Counted from the first letter of the stretch, positions 39,146 to 48,821 are shown. The stretch is DNA of 64,000 nt from Sorangium cellulosum So ce56 (GCF_000067165.1 NC_010162.1:2604001-2668000), one strand, 5' to 3'. Notes: a model not told the origin generated them from the sequence alone. Numbers and translations are program-made.

Positions 39146-40540
39146 GTGCCGGGTGAACCTGAACAACGAACGCTATCCGCCACGGGCGGACAGCGGTATC
39201 TGGACAAATCAGGCAACGGCAGCTTTTTGTTTCTGATCGCGGACAGCCATCGGCCGCTCGCGCCGTCGGCGCGCATCGCCCTCGATGACGTGGAGGAGGT
39301 CGTTATCGGCCGCGGCAATGCCCGGAGGCTGGAGGTCGCGGACAGCGGTTCACGCCGGCGCGTCGAGATCCGGCTCGACGACCCATGGCTCTCGTCGAGG
39401 CACGCGCGGATCATGCGGGTCCTCGGCCGGTGGTGCTTCGAGGATTGCGGCTCCAAGAACGGCAGCATCCTCAATGGGGCGCCGAGGAAGCACGCCGAGC
39501 TCGCGGAGGGCGACGTGCTCGAGCTGGGCCGCACGTTCTTCCTCTACCGCGCGGCGATTCCCCGCGGCGCCGAGCAGGTCACTCTGCTGGAAGCGTCGAG
39601 CCTCGCCGCGCACGTCCCCGGGCTGCTCTCCCTCATCCCGTCGCAGCTCGAGATGTTCGATCAGCTCAGGGTGGTGGCGGCCTCCACCATCCCCGTGTTG
39701 ATCCAGGGCGAGACGGGCACCGGCAAGGAGGTCATGGCGCGCGCCATCCATTCGCTCTCGGGCAGGCCGGGCGCGTTCGTGGCGATCAACTGCGGCGCGC
39801 TGCCGCGGGATCTCGTCGAAGGCGAGCTCTTCGGGCACAGGAAGGGCGCCTTCTCCGGGGCCACCGAGGATCGCCCCGGGCTCGTGCGCAGCGCCGACCG
39901 CGGCACGCTCTTCCTCGACGAGATCGGCGACCTGCCCCTGTCCGCCCAGGTGGCCTTGCTCCGCGTGCTCCAGGAGCGCGAGGTGCGCCCCGTGGGCGGC
40001 ACGCGCTCGATCCCCGTGGACCTTCGCGTCGTGGCGGCCACCCACCGGCCGATCGAGCGCATGGCGGCGTCGGGCGACTTCCGCTCCGACCTGCTCGCGC
40101 GCCTCTCCGGTCACGCCGTCGAGCTCTCGCCGCTCCGGGCTCGCCGGGAGGATCTCGGCCTCATCCTCGGCGCGATCCTCCGGCGCGCCGACGGAGAGCG
40201 CGCCGAGCACATCCAGCTGCACCCGCGCGCGGCGCGCGCCCTCGTCACGTACGGCTGGCCGCTCAACGTGCGCGAGCTCGAGCAGTGCATCACGACCGCG
40301 GCGGTGCTGGCGCAGCGGGGCACGATCGAGCTCGATCACCTGAACAGCGCCCTGAGGCGCAACGCCCTAGGCGCCGCGGAGCAGGGGGACGATCCTGCCC
40401 GGCCCGAGGAGCTCAAGGCGCTCCTGCGCGCGCACAGCGGCAACATCGCTGGCGTGGCGCGCGCCATGGGCAAAGCCAGGATGCAGATCCATCGCTGGTT
40501 GAAGCGCTACGAGATCGACCCCGATGACTTTCGCCACTGA
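39146..40540 (+). CDS. FHA-domain sigma54-dependent transcriptional activator
   Basis: About 464 residues. An N-terminal FHA phosphopeptide-binding domain (VEEVVIGRG, LDDPWLSSRHARI, FEDCGSKNGSILNG) is followed by the sigma54-interacting AAA+ domain: Walker A GETGTGKE, the sigma54 contact loop GAFSGA (canonical GAFTGA with Thr to Ser), Walker B TLFLDEIGDL and arginine finger region, and a Fis-type helix-turn-helix (NIAGVARAMGKARMQIHRWLKRY). The FHA domain implies activation by Ser/Thr phosphorylation instead of a receiver. The start is uncertain: GTG 39146 or TTG 39110, neither with a good Shine-Dalgarno. The kinase gene follows after 33 bases and is the probable partner. Confidence 0.93.
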   Translation: MPGEPEQRTLSATGGQRYLDKSGNGSFLFLIADSHRPLAPSARIALDDVEEVVIGRGNARRLEVADSGSRRRVEIRLDDPWLSSRHARIMRVLGRWCFEDCGSKNGSILNGAPRKHAELAEGDVLELGRTFFLYRAAIPRGAEQVTLLEASSLAAHVPGLLSLIPSQLEMFDQLRVVAASTIPVLIQGETGTGKEVMARAIHSLSGRPGAFVAINCGALPRDLVEGELFGHRKGAFSGATEDRPGLVRSADRGTLFLDEIGDLPLSAQVALLRVLQEREVRPVGGTRSIPVDLRVVAATHRPIERMAASGDFRSDLLARLSGHAVELSPLRARREDLGLILGAILRRADGERAEHIQLHPRAARALVTYGWPLNVRELEQCITTAAVLAQRGTIELDHLNSALRRNALGAAEQGDDPARPEELKALLRAHSGNIAGVARAMGKARMQIHRWLKRYEIDPDDFRH

Positions 40541-40573
40541 GGTGCTGCGCCGCGGCCGCGGGGTGAGGCGGGC

Positions 40574-43500
40574 ATGACGCCGGACACCGTCGTCGCGGCT
40601 CGCTACCGCGTCCTGCGCCGCCTGGGCGCGGGCGCGATGGGCGCCGTCTACGAGGTGATCGACCTCCAGACGGAGCGCCGGCGGGCGCTCAAGGTGATGC
40701 ACCCTCACACGGTCGGGCGCGCCGACCTGAGGGAGCGATTCGCGCTGGAGGCCCGCGTGTCCGGCCAGGTCGACAGCCCCGCGCTCGTCGACGTCGTCGA
40801 CGCGGGCGTCGATGACGCCACCGGGACTCCATTCCTCGTGATGGAGCTGCTCCGGGGGGAGACCTTGAGCGAGCGGCTCGCGCGCGTGGGCGGCCACGCG
40901 CCGGAGGAGGTGCTCGTCTATCTCGCTCAAGCCGCGCCGGCCATCGACAAGATGCACCAGCTCGGCATCGTCCACCGCGACCTGAAGCCGAGCAACCTGT
41001 TCCTGGAGCAGCGAGAGAGCGGCGCCCCGCGCATCCGGATCCTCGATTTCGGCGTGGCGAAGGTGCTGCGCGAGGGCGCGACCCGCGGATCGACCGGCGC
41101 GGCCGGGACGCCGATCTACATGGCGCCGGAGCAGTTCCAGAGCGGCAGGATCACACGAACCGCCGATATCTACGCGCTCGGCATGATCGCGTTCACGCTC
41201 CTCGTCGGCAGGCCCTACTGGGAGGACGAAGTGGGCATTGGCGACAGCCCCGTCGCCTTCGCGCTCGTCGCGCTGCAGGGCCCCAAGGAGCCTGCGTGCG
41301 AGCGCGCCGCGCGGTACGGCGTGACGTTGCCGCCCGCGTTCGACGCGTGGTTCGCGCGCGCGACGGCGCTCGCGCCGGACCAGCGCTTCCCGACCGCGGG
41401 CGCCGCCGTGGGGGCGCTCGCGCGAGCGCTCGGCGTGCCAGGCTACGATCTGCCCGCACAGCAGGCCGCCGGGGCCGAGGCGCGCGAGGGGACGCCACCC
41501 GCCGGCGAGCAGTCGACGTGGACCGACACGTTCCAATCCGACGGGCATCGGGGCGGGAGCGAGGGCGTGGGACGAACGGACCCGGTGGCCGCCGGCGCAG
41601 GCGGGCCCGGCCCCGCGCCGCCTCGCTCCGAGCCCGAGAGCGACGCACCGAGCGCGAGCTCCGCTCGGCAGCCGCGGGCCATCGTGCATCGGTCGCGCCG
41701 GTGGCGCTGGATCGCAGCCTCGAGCGTCACGCTGGCCGCCATGGGCCTGGGCGCCGTCCGGTGGGCGTTCCCTCACCGGCAAGCGCCTGCTCCTCCTCCC
41801 ACCGTCATGCGATCTCCGCTGGAGCCCGACAGCACGGTGCTCGCCTGTCCGATCCTGGAGGCCTCCGGTGTCGAGGAGCCGGCCGGGTGGCTGGGAGCGG
41901 CCGCGGCGGCGACGTTGTGCGAGCGGGCTCGGGTCCTCCTCGGAGGCCGCGCGGCGCGCACGCTGGTCCCTGCGGAGCTGCTCTCGCTCCCACGGCCGCC
42001 CGCGGACACCGCTCCGATCGACCCCTATGCCGGGCCGGAGGCTCGCGCGCAATCGCTGGACGCGGCGCGCAGGAGGGGAGCGGCCTATGTGGACGGGGCG
42101 ATCGTCCTGGAGCCGTCCCGCGCCTTTCGGCTCACGGTCACGCTGCGGGCCGCCGACGGCAGGGAGCTCGCGTCCTCGGTCGGCAGGGCGAGCGCGCTCT
42201 ATGAAGCCGTGAGGAACGCCATGGATCCCTGGGTCGATGCGGGGGCGTTGCCAAAGGCCCCGCGCCTCGACGACGCCGTGGCCGATTACTCGAGGGCGCG
42301 CACGGTCGACGGGGCGCTCGATCTGCTCGACCTGACGCTGGCCATGACCCACAACGCCGGCGGGCTCCGACAGGAGTGCGCCCGGTTCGAGGCGCGCGGC
42401 GGCGGGCTCGCGGAGATGGGGCCAGGAGAGCGCTTCCGCTGCGCCTACACGCTCGGCGAGCCCGCGCCTGGGGTCGCGCTCCCACCGGCCAGCGCCGACG
42501 CCTCACCGGGTGAGCTCGCCGCGCGCGCCCGCGTCGCTCTCATGATGCGGCGTACCGTCGAGCCGACGGCGGTCGCGGAGCTCCAGCGCATCCATGATCG
42601 CGAGGCGTCGGCCTGGGGACGCTCGACGCTCGCGGCGACGATATCCTGCCTGCTGCCGTCGCCCGATGAGAAGCGCGCCACGGAGCTGACGACGCTCGCC
42701 AAGGACATGGCGTTCAGCGCGGTGCAGGCCGAGCCGAAGAACCCGATCGGGGAGTGGTGCGCGCCCTGGGTGCAGCTGGCGACGGTGACGCACGGGACCC
42801 CGAGCGCGGCGAGCGCGTTGCAGGGAATGCGGGCCTGGATGCCCTGGGAAGCGTATGGGTGGCTGTTCGAGGACTCCGGCCCTGCAGCGGCCGAGGCTCC
42901 CGCGCGGCAGGCTCGCGCGCGCGCCCTCGCGTTCGCGCGGCGCGCCTATGTCCTCTCGCCCCTGGACATGAATGTTGCCGACACGCTGGTCGAGCGGCTC
43001 CTCCAGGAGGGAGCGCGCCAGGAGGCGCGCGGGATAGCGCTCGCGGTGGGCCAGGGAAGCCAGGTGCTGCACAAGGTCGGCAGCGAGCTCCTCCTCCTCC
43101 GCGTCGAGGCGAGCGAGGCCGGCGTCGGCGCCGCCCTCGAGCGGGCGAGGCGCGCGATGGCCATTTCCCCTGGCGATTCCGGGTTTGTTCGCGTGCAACG
43201 CCTCCAGATCGCCTGGCGCGCGCTGGAGCTCGCGCTCGTCCTCGGGCGCGAGCGCGAGATAGCCGACCTCATCGTCTCCCGCTTCCTCGACCCGGAGCCA
43301 CCCCTCCTCGAGGGCACCCACATCAGCGTCCCGCTCCGCATGGGAGCCGTCTGCGCCCGCGCCAGCCGGGCGGCGTCGCGGCGTTGCTTCGAGCGGCTTC
43401 GCGAGCTCCGGGTCAGGTTCCCGGAAGGCGAGCTGCCGAACACGGAGAGCTTCATCACGGGCGCCGAGCGTCACGCCCGCGGAGACCGGAGGGCCGCCGC

Positions 43501-43816
43501 GCTGGCGTGGCGCCCGCTGCTGCAGGAGCCTGAGCCGTTCGTCGAGGTGCTCGGCGACGCCATGATCGCGACGTATGAGCTCGAGGGGGAGCACGAGCTC
43601 GTGGACCGGCTGGAGCAGGCGATCCCGGACGACAGCGAGGCCCTGAACGGCGCGAGCCTGAAGACGGTGCGCGAGGCGGAGCGCGCGGCGAGGCGCGGGG
43701 ACAGGAAGAGGGCCCTCGAGCTGGCCCAGCAGGTGATCAATGCCTGGTCGGCGGTGGACGCCCCTGTCCCGGCGGTCGAGTCGATGAGGCGGCTCGCGGC
43801 GAGGCTACTTGAGTGA
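40574..43816 (+). CDS. Transmembrane Ser/Thr protein kinase with helical-repeat C-terminal domain
   Basis: A 1080-residue protein. Residues 11-285 are a eukaryotic-like kinase: Gly-loop GAGAMGAVYE, Lys40 in ALKVMHPH, catalytic HRDLKPSN (Asp136), DFG (Asp158) and the APE motif APEQF. After a Pro/Ser-rich juxtamembrane region there is one membrane helix (WIAASSVTLAAMGLGAVRWAF, about 377-397) and a 680-residue exported region with TPR-like Ala/Arg/Leu helices. ATG 40574 follows a GGGGTGAGG site. It overlaps the converging 43805-45328 gene by 12 bases. With the FHA-sigma54 activator it forms a kinase-regulator pair of a type frequent in myxobacteria. Confidence 0.94.
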   Translation: MTPDTVVAARYRVLRRLGAGAMGAVYEVIDLQTERRRALKVMHPHTVGRADLRERFALEARVSGQVDSPALVDVVDAGVDDATGTPFLVMELLRGETLSERLARVGGHAPEEVLVYLAQAAPAIDKMHQLGIVHRDLKPSNLFLEQRESGAPRIRILDFGVAKVLREGATRGSTGAAGTPIYMAPEQFQSGRITRTADIYALGMIAFTLLVGRPYWEDEVGIGDSPVAFALVALQGPKEPACERAARYGVTLPPAFDAWFARATALAPDQRFPTAGAAVGALARALGVPGYDLPAQQAAGAEAREGTPPAGEQSTWTDTFQSDGHRGGSEGVGRTDPVAAGAGGPGPAPPRSEPESDAPSASSARQPRAIVHRSRRWRWIAASSVTLAAMGLGAVRWAFPHRQAPAPPPTVMRSPLEPDSTVLACPILEASGVEEPAGWLGAAAAATLCERARVLLGGRAARTLVPAELLSLPRPPADTAPIDPYAGPEARAQSLDAARRRGAAYVDGAIVLEPSRAFRLTVTLRAADGRELASSVGRASALYEAVRNAMDPWVDAGALPKAPRLDDAVADYSRARTVDGALDLLDLTLAMTHNAGGLRQECARFEARGGGLAEMGPGERFRCAYTLGEPAPGVALPPASADASPGELAARARVALMMRRTVEPTAVAELQRIHDREASAWGRSTLAATISCLLPSPDEKRATELTTLAKDMAFSAVQAEPKNPIGEWCAPWVQLATVTHGTPSAASALQGMRAWMPWEAYGWLFEDSGPAAAEAPARQARARALAFARRAYVLSPLDMNVADTLVERLLQEGARQEARGIALAVGQGSQVLHKVGSELLLLRVEASEAGVGAALERARRAMAISPGDSGFVRVQRLQIAWRALELALVLGREREIADLIVSRFLDPEPPLLEGTHISVPLRMGAVCARASRAASRRCFERLRELRVRFPEGELPNTESFITGAERHARGDRRAAALAWRPLLQEPEPFVEVLGDAMIATYELEGEHELVDRLEQAIPDDSEALNGASLKTVREAERAARRGDRKRALELAQQVINAWSAVDAPVPAVESMRRLAARLLE

Positions 43817-45328
43817 ACGGTCGATCACCCAGTCTTTGAACGAAGGGCACTCGGAATCGCTCCTGAGATCGCATGGATGGTTCAAGTAGACCGTGACGGG
43901 GTATCTCCAGTGCGCGCCCGCTTCATCGCACGGCGTGTAGATGGCTCGCCTGCCGCCAGCAGACCTGGTGCATGCGCCCGGGTTCCCATTGAAAGGCGAG
44001 CATGGCTTCGGCTCATGGACGAAGCACTGCGCAGCCGCATCGGGCGCAGGGAGCGCGCAGAGCCTGTCGGCGAGGTTCGCCGCCCCTTGATCCCAGTCCT
44101 CGCCGTAACACGCGTACTGCTTGTCGAAGAGCACCCCGTCGGGCCGAGCATCACTGGGCACCGAATCGAAGATATTTCCATAGAACGCGCCCTCGCGGTA
44201 CCTGAATAGCTCCGCCTCCTTCGCCGGATACCTCACGCCATCGCCCTCGCCCTGCGAGCCCTCGGATTTTACGTCGATCGCAAAATTCCGCTCCGACAGC
44301 ATCACGCTGAAGTACCCGACCTGTTCGAAGGTGGAATTCGCCTCATCAACCATGCCCGCGCCAGCAGGGCCATTCGCGGGGCACGTGAACTCAACCGTAT
44401 CGCCAGGACCGTCGAGCGCGTCGCTCTTGATGTGCTTGATGTACCTGCTCCGAGGATCTGCCGCAGCGTAGTCCACATGGTTGCATCCATGGATGCCCGC
44501 GCAGACACGCACGAACACCGGAGATGGGCGGGCGTGGGCCGAGTTGAGCTTGAGCTTGACCGTCCTCGGCCCGGTACCGTCTGACCTCTGGGCCAGGCAC
44601 TGCCCGACGTAGCGCGCCGACCACCCGCAGTCGCTCGTCGCCTGATTCGGTCTGCCGACAGGGTTGCAAGCAGCGAAGCTCTCGATCGTCGTGGCCTCGC
44701 CTGTGCTGGTGTTCCTCTCTCGAGACCTGGTCTCGGCGGGGACCTTGTCATGGAGCGCGACGAGATCCCCCGGGCCGCGCATGGATACGACGACCACCTT
44801 GTTGAGCGCGTTCACCCGGGCGAGCACGCCGGCGGAGACCGCTTGCAGGCATTCCGGGGATGGAAGGTCGTTGAACCAGTCCCCGAGCGGTCCCCCGCTG
44901 GCGCATGCTCCGATCTGCCCGTTCCACTCATAACGCTGGTTCCCGACGCGGGCCGACACCTTTTGGCCTTCCTTCAGGGCAAACGATACGATGTAGTGCA
45001 TCAGCTGAACGGCGCGGGGCTCCAGCGTCGGGTCCTGCGTGCTGAAAGGCTTGACATCGTCGAGCTTCAGGCTGTTCAGCTTGCTCACCTTGAGGCGCTC
45101 GAGCAATTCGCTGTTCGCGCGGAGCGCCTCCGCGCTGATGCCGTTCTTGGGCATGCCGTTGTGAGGCAGCTGCCCCGGGGGAGCGACCGGCTCTGTTGGC
45201 CCACCCGTGGACGCCGGCGTCACAGGCCCTTTGGGGTTCACCGTGACGATGCATCCGCCGCACCCCAGGAAAGAACCCACGCCGATGCAGGCCAGCGCCA
45301 TGTACAAACGGCTTACGGTCACAGGCAT
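43805..45328 (-). CDS. Lipoprotein of unknown function
   Basis: A 507-residue protein with a lipoprotein signal (YMALACIGVGSFLGC). The start is ATG 45328 with GGAG seven bases upstream; a longer upstream frame is Arg-rich and not signal-like. The mature part has at least 14 Cys, suggesting disulfide-rich extracellular domains (ACNPVGRPNQATSDCGWSARYVGQCL; VFVRVCAGIHGCNHVDY; CALPAPDAAAQC), including a helical N-terminal portion. The motif DKQYACYGEDWDQGAANLADRLC is distinctive, but I do not recognise the family. Divergent from the 46021-47922 lipoprotein across a region with a perfect palindrome. Confidence 0.8.
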   Translation of the reverse strand: MPVTVSRLYMALACIGVGSFLGCGGCIVTVNPKGPVTPASTGGPTEPVAPPGQLPHNGMPKNGISAEALRANSELLERLKVSKLNSLKLDDVKPFSTQDPTLEPRAVQLMHYIVSFALKEGQKVSARVGNQRYEWNGQIGACASGGPLGDWFNDLPSPECLQAVSAGVLARVNALNKVVVVSMRGPGDLVALHDKVPAETRSRERNTSTGEATTIESFAACNPVGRPNQATSDCGWSARYVGQCLAQRSDGTGPRTVKLKLNSAHARPSPVFVRVCAGIHGCNHVDYAAADPRSRYIKHIKSDALDGPGDTVEFTCPANGPAGAGMVDEANSTFEQVGYFSVMLSERNFAIDVKSEGSQGEGDGVRYPAKEAELFRYREGAFYGNIFDSVPSDARPDGVLFDKQYACYGEDWDQGAANLADRLCALPAPDAAAQCFVHEPKPCSPFNGNPGACTRSAGGRRAIYTPCDEAGAHWRYPVTVYLNHPCDLRSDSECPSFKDWVIDRSLK

Positions 45329-46020
45329 TCTCCTTCTCCTGAACTCGAGACGCGAGGTGAGCGCCCCTCGCGGGCGCGCATCCTTGCACGGACGCGCGGC
45401 GGTTGGCCAGCTGGCCCCATCGATGCTGAATGGTTCTTGCTGCCGCCAAAGCATCTTTCGTGCCACGGTGTGCGCTGCGCGCCGTTGCCCACCAGCGTGG
45501 CTGGATGCCTGGTGCTGACCGCGGGCGGCACGTTCTTCGTCCCATCGAGGCAGCGCCGAGCGCCGGCGCGGTGAGCCCCGCCTGACGCGCCCGGCGCCTG
45601 CGATGAACCGGGGTGTTACGCCGGTGATACACCGTGTTGCGCTGCGCAGAAACGCGCCGCGCACGTGTCCCCGCAACAGGTCGGGCGCCCCGCTGTTGCG
45701 CCGCGCGGCGCAACAGCGGGGCGTCACAGGACGGCGACGGTAACCGATGCGCCGGGGCGGCGGTCCGTTTCGGCGTGACAAAGGGCCAGCTCCGGCCACG
45801 CGCGAGCGTCCGTCCGGTTGGCACCGGAGCTGCAATGCCGGCAAGCGTCTGCCCGACCGGGCGGTCAGGCGCCCGGACAGCCATCACTCGGCCCGGGATC
45901 CGTGGCCAGGGGCGGGGGATACGTCCAGCTCTGCGTGAGGATTGCAGACGTCTGGGTCTTCTCGTCACGCGCGGGCGCCTTTCGCGCCGCGCGCACCAAC
46001 GACCAGCGATGGAGAATTCC
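45329..46020. other. 690-base divergent intergenic region with inverted motif cluster
   Basis: No gene is supported here. The motif TGTTGCG or its complement CGCAACA occurs at 45635-45641, 45672-45678, 45694-45700 and 45709-45715; the last two form the core of a perfect 38-base palindrome. The upstream part (45329-45600) is featureless. Promoters of two divergent lipoprotein genes should lie here. Confidence 0.6.
45686..45723. promoter_or_regulatory. Perfect 38-base palindrome
   Basis: Every base pairs across the centre (between 45704 and 45705); the left arm reads CGCCCCGCTGTTGCGCCGC. It lies 298 bases before the 46021 start and 358 bases before the divergent start at 45328. A chance perfect 38-base palindrome is extremely unlikely even in GC-rich DNA. 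Possible roles are an operator, cruciform or recombination site; none is shown. Confidence 0.75.
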
Positions 46021-47922
46021 ATGAAGAATCGATCGATAGGCGCGGCGTTGACCTGCGCCCTGCTGTTGACCGCCTGCGGCGCCGAGCAGGAAGAGCCGGA
46101 GCTCGCCGGATCGAACAGCGACCCGCTCATCGTGGCGCCCTCCAAGCGGGCGCCCAAGGTCGATCAATTGTACCTGCGGCTCGCGTCGGATGGCGTCGGG
46201 GTGCTCTCGCTCGAGTTCGCGCCGAGCGACCGCAAGCGGGTGATCGAAGAGAACAAAGGCGCGGCGTTCGAGATGAGCCTCGATGCGCGCGAGAAGGCGG
46301 TCACCTTCAACGACTCGGGAATAAAGCCAGATCTCAAGGCCGGAGACGGCTTGTTCTCCGCCGCGGTCCCCATCGACCTGGAACGGCTGAGCCAGATCAA
46401 CAGCGAGATCTCGAAGCTCAAGACCCGCACGCTCCAGACGTTCGAGCCGGGGTCGCGTTTCGCCGCCAAGCCCATCGAGATCTCGCAGACCAGCGCGATC
46501 GACATCGAGGCGCTGAAGAAGGGCGCGACCATCCGCTTGCCCAACCTCGCGGAGCTCGGCCCCTTGCGCGCGCTCGGCGGCGTGACCACGGCCGCCATCA
46601 ACCCGCAGAAATCGCTGCTGATCCGCTCGCTGCCGGTGATCGAGGACCCGGCGCGCACCATGAACCCGTGCGACTCGATCGCCGCGAACGCCCCGCTCAA
46701 GAAGTGGACCTTCGGCTACCTGATGGAACAGATGGCCATCGGGTCCGGGCTCACCGCGAGCCAGTTCGTCGAGCAGTGGCTGGCTTCCTGGCGCACCCAG
46801 CAGATCGTCAACGCGAGCTCGGGCAGCCTGGTCCTCGATGCGACGAGCGCGGCCGCCGCGGCGAGCGTCGACAGCATGATCATCAACCCCTGGCGCCAGA
46901 GGAGCGGCGGGGGCGCGTTGAACCTCAGCATCGCGCCGTTCCGGCTACAGGCCATCCTCTATCGCCCCGACCTAGCGCAGAGCTCGCCCTACCTCGGCGG
47001 GGCTGCCGGCAACAACGGAGGCGAGCTCCGCTTCGTGTTCGGCCTGATGGAGGTTCGCGACGGCAATCGGGACGGCGACGCCAGAGACGGCGTGGACACC
47101 TGCCAGCCGATCGAGGCCGCGGCGATCTTCGAGTACGGAGTGCCCATCACGAGCTGCGCCGGCATCAAGGATTGGGCGAACAAGTGGGTCAACCTGAGCG
47201 CCTTGCTCCCCGGTGACCCCGCCTACGGCACGGCGCTCGAGGCGCTGACCGAGCAGGTGGTGAGGAACGGCGCCGCGCCGAGCAACCCCAACCAGAACGC
47301 GCTCAACCAGCTGCGCACGAACGAGATCGATCTCACGGGGATCTGGCAGATGCGCGAGTTCGTGATCCGCCCCGGGAGCGGACCTCTGCAACAGACCACC
47401 ACCAAGAACAACCCCCGCGAGCACCAGGCGAGCTTCACGTCGGTTCCGGGCACGACCCCGGCGCCGATCGATCTGAACGGCACCGACGCGCTGCTCACGG
47501 AGATCCTGGCCTCCATGAGCCCCGGTTACACGATGCCCGAGGCCCGCGGGGGCGTGCCCTTCATGGGCGGCGCGTCGACCTACAACGCCGGGACCTTCTG
47601 GGACCACCCGGACCTGGAGACGCCGGCGGAGCTCGAAGCACGCTTTCGGTTCTCGTCCAACACGTGCAGCGGCTGCCATACGGGCGAGACGGACACGCTC
47701 TTCTACCACATTCGCCCCGCGGGGCCCGGCGGCGTCCCCAGCATCTCGGCCCTCCTGCAAGGTCCGTTGACGGTGACGGACAATCGTGGGCTCAGCCATT
47801 CGTTCGCGGAGATGGACAACCGCAAGCAGGCTCTCGCGAGCCTCGCGAACCAGTCGTGCTCGTTCCGCGTTGGAATCCCGCCCTTCCAGGTGTTGCGGCT
47901 GCCGCTGCTGAGCGTCCACTGA
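46021..47922 (+). CDS. Lipoprotein with a single c-type heme motif
   Basis: A 633-residue lipoprotein (signal AALTCALLLTAC, Cys19). ATG 46021 has GGAG six bases upstream, which decides it over ATG 46009. One CxxCH heme-binding motif lies near the C-terminus (CSGCH, Cys549) just after FRFSSNT. The rest is unassigned: an N-terminal beta region (QLYLRLASDGVGVLSLEFAPSD), a helical part (LMEQMAIGSGLTASQFVEQWLASWRTQQIVN) and a C-terminal helical tail. It may be an outer-membrane electron-transfer or redox-sensing protein; that is inference from the heme site. A strong hairpin follows. Confidence 0.85.
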   Translation: MKNRSIGAALTCALLLTACGAEQEEPELAGSNSDPLIVAPSKRAPKVDQLYLRLASDGVGVLSLEFAPSDRKRVIEENKGAAFEMSLDAREKAVTFNDSGIKPDLKAGDGLFSAAVPIDLERLSQINSEISKLKTRTLQTFEPGSRFAAKPIEISQTSAIDIEALKKGATIRLPNLAELGPLRALGGVTTAAINPQKSLLIRSLPVIEDPARTMNPCDSIAANAPLKKWTFGYLMEQMAIGSGLTASQFVEQWLASWRTQQIVNASSGSLVLDATSAAAAASVDSMIINPWRQRSGGGALNLSIAPFRLQAILYRPDLAQSSPYLGGAAGNNGGELRFVFGLMEVRDGNRDGDARDGVDTCQPIEAAAIFEYGVPITSCAGIKDWANKWVNLSALLPGDPAYGTALEALTEQVVRNGAAPSNPNQNALNQLRTNEIDLTGIWQMREFVIRPGSGPLQQTTTKNNPREHQASFTSVPGTTPAPIDLNGTDALLTEILASMSPGYTMPEARGGVPFMGGASTYNAGTFWDHPDLETPAELEARFRFSSNTCSGCHTGETDTLFYHIRPAGPGGVPSISALLQGPLTVTDNRGLSHSFAEMDNRKQALASLANQSCSFRVGIPPFQVLRLPLLSVH

Positions 47923-47932
47923 ACCGCGATGA

Positions 47933-47975
47933 GCGCGGGGCCCGCGGCGACCGAAGGGCGCCCCGGGCCCCGCGC
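47933..47975 (+). terminator. Hairpin after the heme lipoprotein gene
   Basis: Perfect 12-base arms GCGCGGGGCCCG and CGGGCCCCGCGC enclose 19 bases, starting 11 bases after the stop codon at 47922. No T-run follows. Confidence 0.55.
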
Positions 47976-48023
47976 GGGCAGAACAGGGCCGTGCCGTTCC
48001 CTCATCCCTGAACGGAGATCGCC

Positions 48024-48821
48024 ATGCCAGCACGACTTCGCCACGTCGCTTCGATCTTGGCCCTCGTCCTCTCGATGCCCACCGGATGCGGCAACACGGT
48101 CACCCGCGCCCCCGCGGGGAGCGGCGGCGCAGGCGGACAGGGCACCGGCGCCGCGGGAACCAGCGGAGAGGGCACCGGCGCCTCCGCGGGGAGCGGCGGC
48201 GCGGGCGGAGAGGGCACCGGCGCCGCGGGAACCGGCGGACAGGGCACCGGCGCCACGGGGGCGGGCGGCGCCGCGGGGGCCAACTCGGGTGATTGCCACA
48301 CCGACGCGAACTGCCCTGGGTCAACCTGCGTCGACATCACGCCAGGCGGGTTCCGCGTGTGCAAGACCAACTACCCGCCTGCGGAGACGTGCGCACGACC
48401 GGACTTCGACGAGTGCTGCACGACCGAGGATTGCGGGCCGGGGAGCACGTGCCTTGCCGCGCCCCTCTTGCCCTACTGCGGCGGCCCTCCGCCGCTCGAG
48501 AACAACGTGTGCGCAAAGGATCTGTGCTCGAGCGACGACGAGTGCCCTGGCGGCCTGTGCGCGCCGGCGGGCACGCTGAACAACAAGGTTCGCGCGTGCG
48601 TGAGCGCGCGCTGCCGGCTCGATGCGGACTGCGACGCCGAGCCCGGCGGCATATGCGCCACCGTGCGGGATCCATGCTGCAACCAACCCGAGGGCCTGTT
48701 CTGCGTGTATCCGGGCAGCGGCTGCCGCAGCAGCTCGGACTGCGGGCAGGGCGAATATTGTGGGAGGGACGCCGGCGGTGCAGCGCGCTGCATCGTGGGA
48801 GACGTGGTTTGCCCGGCCTGA
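48024..48821 (+). CDS. Cys-rich lipoprotein with Gly/Thr-repeat linker
   Basis: A 265-residue lipoprotein (signal SILALVLSMPTGC). A low-complexity linker with repeats of the type GAGGQGTGAAGT follows (residues 30-90), then a Cys-rich region with about 24 Cys arranged in short loops (DCHTDANCPGSTCVD, FDECCTTEDCGPGSTC, CSSDDECPGGLC, CRLDADCDAEPGGIC, GCRSSSDCGQGEYC). The spaced C-x-x-D-x-D/E-C-x-x-G-x-x-C units are EGF/disintegrin-like disulfide knots found in many myxobacterial surface proteins. It is probably exposed on the cell surface. Start ATG 48024 after a weak ribosome site. Confidence 0.85.
   Translation: MPARLRHVASILALVLSMPTGCGNTVTRAPAGSGGAGGQGTGAAGTSGEGTGASAGSGGAGGEGTGAAGTGGQGTGATGAGGAAGANSGDCHTDANCPGSTCVDITPGGFRVCKTNYPPAETCARPDFDECCTTEDCGPGSTCLAAPLLPYCGGPPPLENNVCAKDLCSSDDECPGGLCAPAGTLNNKVRACVSARCRLDADCDAEPGGICATVRDPCCNQPEGLFCVYPGSGCRSSSDCGQGEYCGRDAGGAARCIVGDVVCPA
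48115..48290 (+). repeat. Imperfect tandem repeats in the lipoprotein linker
   Basis: Units of about 36 bases and a larger unit of about 63 bases built on GGCACCGGCGCC recur in frame and encode Gly/Thr/Ala-rich linker. Such repeats can change length by slippage. Confidence 0.75.

Noticed and set aside
45686..45723. Intrinsic terminator
   Set aside because: It lies about 300 bases upstream of both divergent genes and not behind any gene, and has no T-run; a regulatory or structural role is more likely.
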